Positions 35,401 through 50,400 of a stretch of 64,000 nucleotides of DNA are shown here, piece after piece; the stretch's first letter is position 1; the number at the start of each line of letters is the position of its first letter. A program made the position numbers and the translations under genes. The notes under the pieces are model-generated. The model made no database searches. It was not told the DNA's origin and saw nothing but the letters and a program-made list of their open reading frames with translations. The stretch comes from Harmonia axyridis (lineage: Eukaryota > Arthropoda > Insecta > Coleoptera > Coccinellidae). Location of the stretch: positions 34,033,270 to 34,097,269 of the forward strand of contig NC_059507.1 in assembly GCF_914767665.1 (NCBI RefSeq). Reading direction: 5' to 3'.

Positions 35401-38400
35401 CTCGTCGAGGGCAGTGCTCGAATTAGTCGACTTCACTACTGAAGGCTTCGAAAACAAAGAATCAACTCTTGGAATATTCCTCGATTTGAGCAAGACGTCT
35501 TTACTAACATTTCGTTGGAAACACTGAGATACTATGGCTTGAAGGCATAACACACAATTTACTCGCATTATATCTTAATGAGAGGAAGCAATGAGTATTG
35601 TATAATGAAGAACTCAGTAGCTTACAAACAATCTTGAATGGAGTTCCACAAGGAAGTGTCCTTGGGCCAGTACTTTTTTGATTTATATCAATGACTTGCC
35701 AATTTCAATGACAACGTTCACAATGCTTTTCGCCGATGACACATCCTGGTAACTTGGAAAACTCTTGAATATTAGAAATATTCTGGCCTGTTCAATTGAA
35801 TTTAAATATACATTATCAAAATAAAAGACAAAATCAGTTACGCAACGCACTGAAAAAAAGTGAAATGCTCATTTTATTAATCCATCCACAAAAGTGATAG
35901 CTGCGCAACGAATAAAATTAACCAAATCGGTATGGAGTGGATCGTGGACTATATTAACCAATAGAAACAACCAAATCTACTACACATTCTGTATCCATTT
36001 ATCGCTCCCCAGTTCTCTTATTCCAAGATTTTTTGGTTGTTTGTAAAATAAATAATCTCTTAAAATTAACTAGTAGTCGTAGTGTTAATAAAAAAAGAAA
36101 TCTCCAAATGGAAAACCCTATATGTGGACCCCATTTCTTACCCGCATGTGTGTCGCTATTAGACAAAGTATCCGTTCTATTGGCAGCAGGTGTAGCAATA
36201 AGGTCAAACTGAGACAGCTTCATATCTTCCGCTATTGCAACTTGTCTGATGTCGTTCCACTTGTAGATCAGATCTTGAGAGGTGTAACCAACTGAAAAAC
36301 ACATCAAAATACAAAAAAAAATCATTCCAAAATTATAATGTAAGTTTGCGGGTCCCACTTTTAGTCTTAATCATGAACAATGTTGAAAAGCACAAAAGTA
36401 ATTCTTATTCAGGGTGTCCCGTAAAGACCACGTCAAACCGAGGGAGAATGTAGATCAAAGGATAACCCACCTGCTATGACAAAATTCTTATTATAAAAGT
36501 CTTACCGTTTTCGAGATATTTTTTTTTTTAAAATAAAGAATTTTTGCGCCTTTCAATAGTTTTGTCTTTACGGTTGGTACAATTTTACATCTTTTTGGTT
36601 GATTTTTTCAGTAAAATATTGCTGAAGAATGAATTCAACGTTTACGTTAAAAACATCCTCCGAACATTTTAAAGGGGGGCTATGAGAAATATTTTTATTG
36701 GAAATTTTGGTAGTGGATTATTTTGTTCATGAAGTTTAGCCCATCGTAGTGGAAAAAAAATGTACCGAGCTACTGCTGCACATTACACCAATAAATTGTC
36801 TATTTTATAGTGATTTCAAAAAGGTATCACACAAGTCATTTGTTATTCAAAGAAAAAATATATGGCTGTATTTATCCAAATGGGTACGTTTCTGACAAAA
36901 TCAAGTTTGTCAATTCTGTCAAGAAATCTTCGATATTGCATTACTTAGTGAACAATATGGCAATTTTTTACGTGCGAAAATATTACTCCCATAATTATCC
37001 ATCTCAACGAAATTCAATTTTGCCGGCAAATTAACCAAAAAGATGTAAAATTGTACCAACCGTGAGGACAAAACTATTGAAAGGGGCAAAAATTCATTAT
37101 TTAAAAAAAAAAAAATATCTCGAAAACGGTAAGACTTTTATAATGAGAATTTTATCATAGCAGGTGGGTTATCCTTTGATCTACATTCTCCCTCGGTTTG
37201 ACGTGGTCTTTACGGGACATCCTGTATATAAAATATATTCAGCAATGTTTTCTCCGGTTTGTCTTGTAATCCCGAAGAAAATGCCCAAATCTAAATTCGA
37301 TATACCGAAATAACCCCATCACAGAACAAAAAGAAAACTTCGGATTTCCCTTGTATAAATCCCTTCATATTATTCCGATTTGATATGTTAAGAAGCAGAA
37401 AGGTAGGAGATGCAACGATAATTTGAATTTTAGATGGGGGCGATTTACATGGGATGGATCCAAGGTGGATCCTGTATTATTTAGACCTTTCAACAGGTAT
37501 TGAACTGGGAGCTGTATGCGTTGAAGATTTGGGGTTGAGCTTGTGAGGAATAGGTACACGGAAACGAGGTTTCAAATACGGTTTCTAGAGTGAACTAGAA
37601 TTGGTAAATTACTCGATTTACATATAGGGAGAATGTATGGATGAAAAGAGAGTATGGTAAGTTTTTGAAAATCGGTAAACTATGATTCGTTCAAATACAT
37701 ATACACTGTGTCCGTAAAGTATGGAAAAAATTCATTTTCAGCTAAACAGATCATTTTAAGAAATAATCCTGAAACACGTCGATTTTTGATTTCAATTTAC
37801 CGTATTTTAAAATAATAATTTAATATACAGGGTGAATTACTTTCCAGTTATGACGTCACTGTCATTTTTTCCAATTGGTACAGGGTGCAAAAAATTGGAT
37901 AGTTTTGTGTGTGCTCATAAAGTAACGCGTAACTTTCTTTATTAGTTAAATTAACAATATTATCAAAAATACTTATTGTCTAGCGACATGAAACAAAAAA
38001 TTACCCACAGGGGCAGACCAGGAGAGATCCTCTGTAATGATGACACCAAGGTCATTATGCTGCCTGCATGACTCCAGAACACGGCCATCAAAAAAGTATT
38101 GATGCCTCGGGTTGTATCTACCAAGATGAAGGACCTTGCACTTATCCACGTTCATAGGGAGGAGCCATTGGTGACACCACCCATCCAACCGCACCAGGTC
38201 ACCTCGAAGGACATCAGGAAAGCGTGCATCATAAAATAATTTGATATCGTCTGCGTATTGAGAACAGAAAGCCGAAGGTAAGTGTGGGAGATCCGAAACA
38301 TAAATCAGGAAAAGAAGCGGACCCAAAACAGAGCCCTGAGGGACTCCACTAATAACTGACCTGACATCCAAAAAAGAATCACCCACTCTAAACGAAAAAT

Positions 38401-41400
38401 AACTGCCAGTGATGAACGAACGGAGCCAAGCCAAAAAACAGCCTCTAATGCCAAAATGCTCGAGTTTGTAGAGAAGGCGATTAAAAGGAACACGGTCGAA
38501 GGCTCAGGAGAAGTCCAAATAGATAACATCCATTGGTATCCCACAGTCAAGAGACTTGGTCCAGCTCTGAAGGCATTGCAGGAGGCATGTGACGACCGAA
38601 CGCCCAGGCAGGAAACCATGCTGGCACTCAGGAATTATGTTGTTTTCAGTCAAAAAATTGAGCAATTTATTACAAACAACTCTCTCAGCAATCTTGGATA
38701 TGATAGGAAGGAGACTAATTGGGCGGTAATTGCTCGGGCATAGTTTTTCCCCCTTCTTGAAGACAGGAGTTATCCTTGATATCTTCCAAGCAGATGGTAA
38801 TTGACATGAGCTGAGGGATAATCTTATTAGGACAGTTATCGGCAGTGAGAGAGATGTGGAGCATTTCTTCAGCAATCCAGCAGGGATATTACCCATACCA
38901 GGGGCGGCAGATGGATCCAACTCAGATGAAAGCTTCAGTATTTCTTCCTCACTGACATCAATAGATTTGAGCGAGTTGACAACACGGGGAGAAGTAATGC
39001 AGGGCAGAGGGGCCCCCCGGCTCTGCAGAAAAGGAATTGGTTAAAACATTGGCGAAGACTGCAGAACATTCTGGGTCACCAGAACACAGATCACCTGATT
39101 CATCTCTGACACGAGGGGATTGAAACCTTAGAGCTGAGAGTGTTTCGAATATATTTATAAAATTTTTTCCGGTTATTGGGTTGGGTAAGAGATTCATGAA
39201 ACAACTTTCTTGTAAGTGATGTTTTGAATTTGAATATTGTCGGCATTATATTCGAAGATTTGGCCATTTGGCTCGAATTCTCACCGATATGGCATATCCA
39301 AGATGAGATGCGAAGACTCCATGCAGAAACGCACGATCTACTCTAACAAAAACTGAGATAGAACTCGTTCGAAGTCGAAGCAAAACCCATTTTTACTCCT
39401 TTCCACCGCTTCCAACACGTGGGTGTCACTCACGCGGACCAACTTTCCAGTGAGACGCAGGAATGTAATGAATTTATCCATGAAGCCTTCAAAGGTTGTT
39501 ACCCTTCATGTTTTTTTTTGCAAGTACTTTCCACTCATAGCAGAATCAGTTTGTTGCTTCTAGACATATGTTATATGATAATACGGAACTCTAAGGTCGT
39601 CAGATTGATTATGTGATTTTAAGTTCCCAAGTTTGACTTGGCCGTTGCTTTTGAGACACTTTTGAGCTGCACACTAGGTATTCTGCCTGCAACACAAAGG
39701 GTTTATTGTCCAGAAGCTTCAATTTCAACCCATACAATCCAGTGCACCCATCTGATTTCGATCCATTTGCGCACCTAACCAATGTTCAGTTGATTCCCGA
39801 AATCAACATCACGTCGATGGCACTTATGACAATTGTAAGTGGCGTTTTGAATTTAAATATTGTCGGCATTATATTCGAAGATTTGGTCATTTGGCTCGAA
39901 TTCTCCCTTCCACCGCTTCCAACACGTGGGTGTCACTCACGCGGGCCAACTTTCCTTCGCAGAAACCCGCAAAAGATACCAAGAGATGCAAGAACGACCT
40001 TTTTTTGTCTCCGTCGACAAATAGACTCCCTTATGTGCCCCGTCTAATCCGATTGCGAGCCGTGCACCGCAAATAATAAAGCACGAAACTTGGGCCAAAC
40101 TTTGGTCGTCGCATTTCCGATACGGAGATATTTCAACGAACCCCTTCCCCCGCCCCTATAAAAATAAACAGTCGACGATCGGATGAGCGACAAACGCGAT
40201 TTCGAACAGGCCAAATCGACCTTTCCGCTTCTTAACTTCCCCGTCGAGGAAAAAGACATCATCGTCTTCTCCGAGCCGTGGGTTGAGGTAGGGTGTATTA
40301 GGAGAGGGGGTGCGTTAGACCACCTGTTGATCAGGTTGGTCGTGGCGCCCGGGGACTTACAGGAGCCGAACTTGAGGGGGCACCTCTGGATGTCCATGGG
40401 GAAGTCCTCCAGGTTCATCGGGCAGCCCGCCTTGATGGTCAGCCTGCAACGGAAAACCTTTTGAAAGTTAATTTTTCATTCGAAGGTTCAATGTTACTGT
40501 ACTGGTCATTTTTCAGATCAACTTCATTAAAGAACGCAATGGGGGAATTTATTAGTAGAAAAGATGGATTGTGGAAATTGTTTCAGTCGTTGAATGGACT
40601 AGTTATCATTTTTTGTTAAGGATTAATTCTAAAAATTCAAGTAAAATGAAACAAAAATGTGGAAGAATCATTGAAATATCTCTAGAAATGAAAAAGTTAT
40701 GGGACGTTGAAGTTGCGCTTGGAAGAATAATTTAATAGTCTAGTGTGTGACGTCACGCCACTTACACGAGGCGACTGGTATTCGCAGAGTGCTTACGAAT
40801 TCATTGATGTGCAATCACTTGTGCCGTTCGTGTCGTGTTTTGTTCGTTACACGGTGGCTGAAATAAAAAAAATCTTACAAATATTGTATTGTGCCTATGT
40901 GTGCAAGCACGACAATTGAAAACCCCAATAAATTGTTTTTTAATGTACCAAATGACATGAATCAAAGGAAGAAGTGGTGCAAATTAATGAGGCGTGACTT
41001 AATTGTACCTAAAACTACTTCATATGTGTGTGAAGATCATTTTGATGTAAGTACCTATCAGTACTAGCTGTCTATTTCTGATAATAAAAATACTAAGGTG
41101 TAAGTTGGTTTGAAATAAGTTATTGAGTAAAAATAACTTTGTCCTTTCACGAAGCCTTCTTCCATTATGGTGACATAAAAACAAAACTCGAGTTAAAACT
41201 ACACTGTACAACTACAAACGGCGCGAGAGCCTTGGCGCGGCTAAGTATTTGAACCTAATTTATGGTCCAGCGATCACAGGCAAGTGGCGTGACGTCACAG
41301 ACGAGTCGGAGACCAAAGACGTTCCGCGCTAAAATACGTAAATTTAAATAATCTATTTCTCAGTCATTTATTGATGGATTTTCAAAAATTTTTCACTGAT

Positions 41401-44400
41401 TTATCAGTTTTGCTCTATTTTTTAATTCTTTCGTGTCAAATATAGTATTATCATTATATGAAATTGAAATTGAAATCAACATCACTAAACTAGTCCATTG
41501 ACACAACTGTCGTCTATATACGCATGGGGTTTGAGCTTCATTTAGCAATTGGTTTTTCTCAAAACGTTCAAGAATGCCTACTTCATCGGAGCAAATTCAG
41601 ACAGCAAAATAGACTTATCAAGTTCTCTAATTCCTGGATTGTTTTCGGTTCCAAAAAGTTATTTTTTCCTGCCTAGGCCGTCAAAATTTATACCTACCGA
41701 TTTTAATATGTTTACATAGATACACTTTGGAGAGTAGGTAAATTCACGCTTAAAACCAACTCACATCAAGAATATACATTTTGCAAATATATCATTAGAT
41801 ACTTATGGAACACTTATTATATCTATTTTAGCATATTTATAGTTATGTTACAGCTTTTGCAATTATTAAATATAAGATGACTTCTACCTGAAAAGTTATT
41901 CTCTTTTTTTATAGCACTTCTTATCACCTGAATAGTCAGTAATATTCCAGTTTCGGTAATGATGATACTGACAGATTACTCTTCGACCTTTCCCTTCTAA
42001 ATATTTTATCTGAGATATCCCCCAATTATTTCTTTGGCAACGTTCAAGGATCTTTAGCCCCCATATATCTTGAAAGTAATTGAATCTGCTCTAGCACTGA
42101 CCAAAATTGTTGCTGATGACCAACAGATACAATATCTTGGGTATTTATGTGCTTTAGGCAAATTTAAAGTTTGCAACAGTTTGAGGAATTTTGGCAGACC
42201 ACTATTTACCTACAACCTTTCCCAATTGAGATTAATTGTGTCATTATTTGTCATTACTAGCATACGATTGAATAAATTCTCTTATTTATGTGTGGTCATC
42301 CCCACTTCGCCATTGAAAGAGAATACTCGTTCATTCAATATCGTATCACGTATATGTTTCGATTGTTCCTCTGGACCATGAGTATTGTCTCGAATAGCGT
42401 TGATTATCTTATTCGCATTTTCTAAACCTGTATTCTATTAGGTATTGGCATAATGAATGTCCTGGTTTGTTTATCAGACAAAAAGACGATAAATGAATCG
42501 ATTTTCAAGGAAACGATTCCATAGGCAATGAAGTTATAATCGAAAATTGGTATTCATTTGGAAAATTTATTAATTTATACCAATGTCGAATGCAATTTCA
42601 GAAAAAATAGTATGTGATCTTCATAGTAAAAACATATTTCCGAAATCCAAACTTTGTTGTTGTTCAGATGTGTCCCGCACATCTTAATATCATGACTATC
42701 CAATTCAAATATAAGTAAATATTAAACCTAAATCAACAACAATTAACTGACGATTTCATAGGTAATGAGCTTGTAATCGTAAATCAATTTTGATTTTGAG
42801 AATTCAGCAATTGTCGTTCTAGAAAGCATCGCTTTTACTACTGGATGTACAATGTATTGATTTTTCGGCCACTTTTTCTCTTCCGAAAGCTCATTTGCCT
42901 TATGCCTGCAAATATTGGTAACTCTTCGGTTGTTTGGTTGTCGATTCTTATTGTTATTGCGTTATTTATTTTAGATTCCTAATTATTATTGCGTTTGGTG
43001 TTCGTTTTTTCGTTTCGTTTGATATTTTTACATATTGTAGTTTTATTCCGTCGTTTTTCATATCAATGAAACATACATATGTCCGATAGTTGAACTCAAT
43101 AGGCTTCTCCTTCACTTGTCTTAAAATGAACAGCGCGACATTTTTCCTGAATCCTTTTGCTCATCTCTATTCCCTATGACATCCTTTGATAATACTGGTG
43201 AACTGTTTCATGTAGGTGCAGAGTAGGGTAAATCCTATATAATTCTCCGGGTTGGTTTTTTGTCCCCTTTTAATTGTCACTTCATCCTCCGCCTCTTCCT
43301 CGGTTGCATTATTCTGATCTTCTTTTCATCGTTGTTATATAGTTTTCCGAAGTACGTTTCCCACTCATGTAAATGAACTTTTTTGGTTTGGACGTACTCG
43401 TTAATTGCATTTTTTCTATTCTTGAGCATTTTTCTGACTTCTTTTTGTGCTCCATACATATCACGTTCCATGTCGGTAGTAAACTTCTTATGGGGTGCTG
43501 ATGCCACCACTCTTAGTACGGCAGCTTTGGCCTTGGTTTTTTTCTGCTGCTGAATACTGTTGTTCCGTTTGGCTCAATAGTTCTCATGTTCATAAAATAG
43601 ATGCACAGCTTAACGTTTCTATGAGAATTATCAGTGAAACTATTAGATCCACACCTTTACATTGGTTGTCAGTGCTATCACATATACTTCCGCCTCATAT
43701 TCGTAGACATATTCTACCCGAAATTATTTCCAATTGTATCTTATTTTCCAGATACTAGAACTACCAGATTAAAGTCATGCAAATCTTTATGGATTAATAC
43801 CTTCCTCCAATCTAATGAAAGTGACAAGGAAATTTGGCGTTCGGAATGGAGTTCTTGTAATGTCTTCAAGAAAGGTCTATCGTTGATCCTTCAGAGAAAG
43901 TTCTAGGTTTCAATCTTCCCAGGAAAAATTTGTGTATTTTAAATAGACTTGGGACTGGTCATGGTCGTTGCAATAGTTTGCTCTTCATATGGCATAATAT
44001 TGAAAGCCCACTATGTGATTGTGGTTTGGAAGAAACCACTGACCATTGACTTGCCCAATATATAAATTTCATGGTGGTTTCCAAGCTATCCATTCAGCTT
44101 CAGATTCTTTTTAAGAATGAGTCGCTAACTTCAAATTAATATAATGGAAACTAATATTTAATACTTCTTTCTGGTTCTTTTTTTTGTTTTCAGATTCAAA
44201 TATGAAGTCGTCAACCGTTAGTGAAGAGAAAGGATGGAGAAGATTTTGTTTGGATGAAAACGTAGTCCTTCAATATGAATTATGTCAGCTTATTCTGTAA
44301 ACAAATACACAAACCAGTCACTGCACTTATACGAGACAGAGGTTTTGCTGAGGTTTGACTAAACCAGGGTTTGGTGTTATTTCTCGAATTAAGATTGATC

Positions 44401-47400
44401 TTTTTTTTCCTATCGCCCTTCTAACTACATCAAATTGTATCATTCTTCTTGGAAAATCCTTTATAAAGTGAGAAATTATTTTATTTGTCTAAAGTAAGTG
44501 AGAAAAACCCTCAAAATTAATGTTCCTCTGATTCTAAAATGGTCTCCATGGCAAAATAGACGTTCAAGACATCCAAGAGGCCACAAGTTGAGGGCACGCC
44601 TATTATTATTAACAGACAAGAAGGCTGAGAACGTGCCTCGAATGGAATGAACCCTTTTTCGCTGCAATTTGGGCACTCGGAGGGACCCGAATATGGTTTG
44701 TGTTTGTTCTTCTGGATGCTCCCGAATCGATAGATTTGAAAGGGTGGAAAATCGAAGTTTTCGGGGATGGAAATCTAACATCGGAAATATTCATGGAAAG
44801 CAATCTACATAATTCGAGGAAATGTTGTTATTATCTTGGAATCCCTTTCAAATATTCAACATCTCCGTTCTGTTCCCGCAGTTTCACATGAGCGCTCAAA
44901 TGAAATTATAGGGGTGAATATTTTCGAAAAGTTTTATTAGTTTTATCAATGTCATATTAAAGAATTTTCAATTGAGTGAAACCAACCATTGCGTTCGTTT
45001 CAAATTATGTTGATGACTTGTAGCTTTTGTTTGTGTTAAAATAGAACAAATGTAGGATCCAGTTATTGTTCCCTGTAAATAATTGCGATGGTCAACTGGA
45101 TGCTTGGAGACCTAGTAGTTTATTCTCGTGTCGAAGGCATGACAGTTTCAATGAATTTACAGGGAACGAATTGTTATTGTACATATAATATAAAAAGGAT
45201 GTGTTATTCTTCGAGGTGTCGAAGATAGGTCATGGAGTTGTAAATTTTGAAGAGATTTACTGGGGGGTTGTGAAAGTTCGAAGACAATACGGTCGTACCA
45301 GATGTGTCACATCTGTGTATCAGGTTCTAGTCCTTCGAGAATATTCGATTTCCAGGAATCCGCGAAGATCTTTGTGGGCGGTACGGCAAAATTCTTATTG
45401 GAATAGGGGATGGTACTTTCCCTAAGGGTGTAGTCAAGCCGAAATAAGGGAGGTCGATATTCGAGACTGGGTAAGTTCCAATCGGCAGAGGGACAGTTCA
45501 CGTTAAGTCGAAGACGAGTAAAGTTTAAGTTCGGTCTAACTCGAAGTAAGAGTAAGTTCAGTCGGTTGAAACTTAAGACGTAAGACGAAAAGACGGTTCG
45601 CGGACTAGACTAAGACGAGTCGCGAACAAATCAAAGACGAGACGACCGAAAACTTGAAGTACGACAAAGACGTGATACTCGAAGACGTTTCGAGTAATTC
45701 AAACTAGAGTTGAAGACGAAATTCAGTACCGTAGTGAGAAAGTTGTAATTAGGACGTTATTAGGATCTTCTCAATATTGAGTTTGTACTGTATAATTGTG
45801 GCTTTGTAAATAGATGTGAATGATTCAAAAGAGTTTAATTATTACAAATCCAACAAAGTCACGGAGAAAAAGACGAAAGGCCAGGTAATCGAATCATACC
45901 TCTAGACGATCGATTAACCAAGCCCACACAAATATTATCTCTACTATCCGAACGCTAAATTGTAGATATAAAGAACAAACTTTGCTGGTGGCACCAGTTG
46001 ATGAAAGAAGTATCATATTCCTTGGCGTATACAGGGTGATTCACCGCGATGGCCTATTAGGAGTTTATGGAAAACTGATCACAATATTGTGATGAAAATT
46101 TGCATGTTGGGGTTTGTGACGATGATCCTTCTCCCTAAAATATTTTCAGATCTCTACAACTTTTGGTTATACCGGAAACAGACTACTACTCTCTTATTTC
46201 AAAGGGTCCACCCATTATATTTATATTTTCAGGGCAAATGTATGTACATTTGTTGAATAAAGTCGGTTTATTATTATTATATTATTGCCTCATTAGATAG
46301 CTTTTTCAATGACAATTTCAGCAATATGTCATATCATGAGTAACAACTCAACAGTTCATTCTTATGAAAAAAAATTGTAATGAATTATTCGTAATTGTAT
46401 TAGTTTATGGATTTATAAACAATTCCAACGAAGAATCAGTTATAATTCATGAAATGTGAAATTTAGTTATCCAAGCATCGAATTTGATTTTTTTTCTGTG
46501 TTTTCCGCAAACTACTCCACACAGTTAGGAATTGCGGTAACTCCTAATTCAAAGTTCTTCCTCGATAACTCTTGAAGTATTAATTTTAGGTATATGGTTT
46601 GCTTACCTCTGTACTTGTCCAATGGTAAAATATGACAGCTTCAAAAGTGGCAGTTGTCCAAATAGCGCACCTTGTATGATTTTTTCCATTAACGAACTTG
46701 ACCGCAGCATTCGAGATCCAAATCTACCTCAGATATTTCATAGGGTTTTTCCATTGAGAGTTATCGTGCTTACAGACGGCCAGAATGGACTAGTTTAGTG
46801 ATGTTGATAATACTATATTTGACACGATAGAATTAAAATATAGAGCAAAACTGATAAATCAGTGAAAAAAATTTGAAAATCGATCAATAATTGAGTGAGA
46901 AATAGATTATTTAAATTTACGTATTTTAGCGCGGAACGTCTTTGGTCTTCGACTCGTCTGTGACGTCACGCCACTTGCCTGTGATCGCTACACCATAAAT
47001 TACGTTTAAATACTTAGCCGCGCCAAGGCTCTCGCGCCGTAGTTGTACAGTGTAGTTTTAACTCGAGTTTTGTTTTTATGTCACCATAATGGAAGAAGGC
47101 TTCGTGAAAGGACAAAGTTATTTTTACTCAATAACTTATTTCAAACCAACTTACACCTTAGTATTTTTATTATCAGAAATAGACAGCTAGTACTGATAGG
47201 TACTTACATCAAAATGATCTTCACACACATATGAAGTAGTTTTAGGTCCAATTAAGTCACGCCTCATTAATTTGCACCACTTCTTCCTTTGATTCATGTC
47301 ATTTGGTACACGAAAAAACAATTTATTGGGGTTTTTAATTGTCGTGCTTGCACACATAGGCACAATACAATATTTGTAGGATTTTTTTTATTTCAGCCAT

Positions 47401-50400
47401 CGTGTAACGAACAAAACACCACACGAACGGCACAAGTGATTGTACACCAATGAATTCGTAAGCACTCTGCGAATACCAGTCGCCTCGTGTAAGTGGCGTG
47501 ACGTCATACACTAAACTATGAAATTATTCTTTCAAGCGCAACTTCAAAGTCCCATAACTTTTTCATTTCTAGAGATATTTCAATGATTCTTCCACATTTT
47601 TGTTTCATTTTACTTAAATTTTTAGAATTAATCCTTAACAAAAAAATGAAAACTAGTCCATTGAATCTGAACACGGATTCATAATAAGTGAGTAGAATCT
47701 TGTCATTCGAGACCAGTACCGGCTGAAAAATATTGAAAAATACTCCGTGACGTGCTCTGTGTTCGGGGAATAAGCGCTCAAAAATCCCCCGGACAAAACC
47801 GTCATCTCTTAACCATCAGCGCCCCCTCAGCCCTGATTAGATTAACAAACTCTCGGCGCTCCATCAGGGCCATCTATTATTCAAATTATGAACCGGGTTC
47901 TTGGTTCAATTGTGGTAATTGAAATGATATAATCAATTCAATTTGCGGAGAGTCTCGAATCAACAGATAATGGCGCCCCCACTCGGTCCGAAATGGGAAT
48001 GGAACCCCTTCCTAATTTTACAGGCGCTTTCGGGATCCTCCGGGACCTTGCCGAGATGATGAAACAATGTTAGATCCGGAAATCCGATTACCAGGGACCT
48101 GCATACAGAGAAATACGGATCCGGTATCTTGGAGACTAAATGCAGATTTGTAGGGCACTGATTGGTGGTCGCGATTGCAGAAGATATATCGCCTACTCGA
48201 TATGATAGGAGTGAATGTTTCATACCCGTGCGTGTTTTGTTTTCGAATGTAGAGGGTGTTTTTTTCGAGGTATATAACTTTAAGTTGGCATTACTGTTCA
48301 AGATGGCGACCGATTTAACAGCTGTCAAGTGATTTATTCTCAGTTTGGTTTGGTTATTCATCATGAATAGACTCACGCCTTAACAACGCTTGCAAATAGT
48401 GCAATTTTATTCAGAAAATAATGGTTTTGTGCGGAATACGTATCGCGCACTACGTCCATTTTATTTTGTTTAGCGATGAAGCGCACTTCTGGTTGAATGG
48501 CTACGTCAACAAACAAAACTGCCGCATTTGGAGTGAAGCTAATCTTCAAGTGTATGTCGAAACACCGTTACATCCAGAAAAACTGACTGTTTGGTGCGCT
48601 TTATAGGCTGGTGGAATCATTGGTCCGTACTTCTTCAAAAACAATGATGGCCAGAACGTTACAGTCAATGGTGATCGGTATAGAGCCATGATTACTAACT
48701 TTTTCATTCCTGAATTGAACAACCATGATGTTCAGGAGCAGTGGCTCCAACAAGACGGCGCAACATGTCACACAGCTCGTGCCACAATCGATTTATTGAA
48801 AGACACGTTTGGTGACCGCCTAATTTCACGTTTTGGACCTGTGAATTGGCCTCCAAGATCTTGTGATTTAGACTACTTTCTGTGGGGCTATGTAAAGTCA
48901 TTGGTCTATGCGGATAAGCCACAAACCCTTGACCATTTGGAAGACAACATTCGCCGTGTTATTGCCGATATACGGCCACAAATGTTGGAAAAAGTCATCG
49001 AAAATTGGACGTCCAGATTGGACTACATACGAGCCAGCCGTGGCGGTCATATGCCAGAAATCATATTTAAAATGTAATGCCACAAGATTATCTAGCGGAT
49101 AAATAAAATTCATGTCAATCGAATAATCCATCGTTGTTTTATTGCAATTTAAAGTTCTACAGCTCTAAAGAAAACACCATTTACAATTCAAAGAAGTTAA
49201 ACTGATCGAACTACATATAACACGCGAAAGTAACTAAAAAACCCTTAAACAAAAAGGAGCCGTCGCGACGTACGTCGATCTGCTTAATTACAACTGCCGT
49301 CCTAGAAAAAAACCGATTGTCCAAATTGGTAGCATCGCAAGGCCGCGTTTGCTGCAGAACATAAAAGAAGACACTCATGCCACATTGGCATCATTCCAGA
49401 TGGGATATTGATTGGTTATTACGACGGCAGATTAGACAGGAGCGTAAGAAATATGTGCCTGATCGGAATAAGATTTGATTTCTACGGATCGCTTCCTGAG
49501 CTGGCAACGTGGCTGGTTTTTATGGCGAATTGTTCGACTGTGGAATTGCGGGGAAGTTTATATGGAACTGTCCGTTTCAATTTGTGATGGGCAGATACGA
49601 TTTATTTTTCACTACGCCAACTTTGACGGTGGATGAATTCGGAGGATTTTATTTGTGCATTGATTTTTCAACAAGCTAAATTGAATTATTACCGAGATTA
49701 TTACATACAGAATTTTATCCTGTTTAGATGATGACAGGGATATTCATATATGTTTTTAAGTAGTTTCCAATCGGTTATGTCTTAGGAATTGCTAAGGACG
49801 TAGATTTTTTTCTTGTTAGGTAATCGAAAAAAATCATACACATTAATTATTTTTTTTTCAAACGTACAATAACAACGTCTTTTCTCGACTGACCGGGTCA
49901 TCGAAAAGTTTTACTTTTCCTCCGCCGGAGCGAAAAGTGGTTGCTACGGAAACGATTAATTAGTTACTAAGGACAAGAATGAAAAATTCTAATTCAAACG
50001 TCATTTTTATTGACCAAAGTTATATTGTACAATTGATTAATGCTGCATTATGAAAATTGAAACCATATAGTAATGGACGGTTAGAATTATGTTCAAAAGT
50101 TGATGGCTCAATGTGGTCAAATTTGTGGAAGAGAAAACCTATTCGATGTATTGTATACTCAACCGATAACATAATATTGATTTTCGAAATCGTATTATTC
50201 GAAATGACAATCTTTATTGAAATCTTCGTCAAGAAAATATATTCCAAATAAATCTGAGGTTTTAGAATATTAAGATATAGAAAAGTTTTTGAATTCCTCG
50301 ATATCAAGATATGTATATCATCCTCAATATTATCACATCTTATCTTTTTATCTTATCTGAATTTTGGCAAGACAAAATTGCAGGTAATATTAATTATCAG

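Noticed and set aside
42070..42381. 103-codon frame in a Grd intron
   Set aside because: No recognisable motif; residue mix looks random.
44476..44891. Overlapping frames of about 60-100 codons on both strands
   Set aside because: Mutually overlapping, no known motif, no convincing splice sites in phase with Grd.
40593..47662. Inverted THAP pair as an assembly artefact
   Set aside because: The copies differ at many positions (for example the start codon and several residues) and have different flanks, so they are separate insertions.
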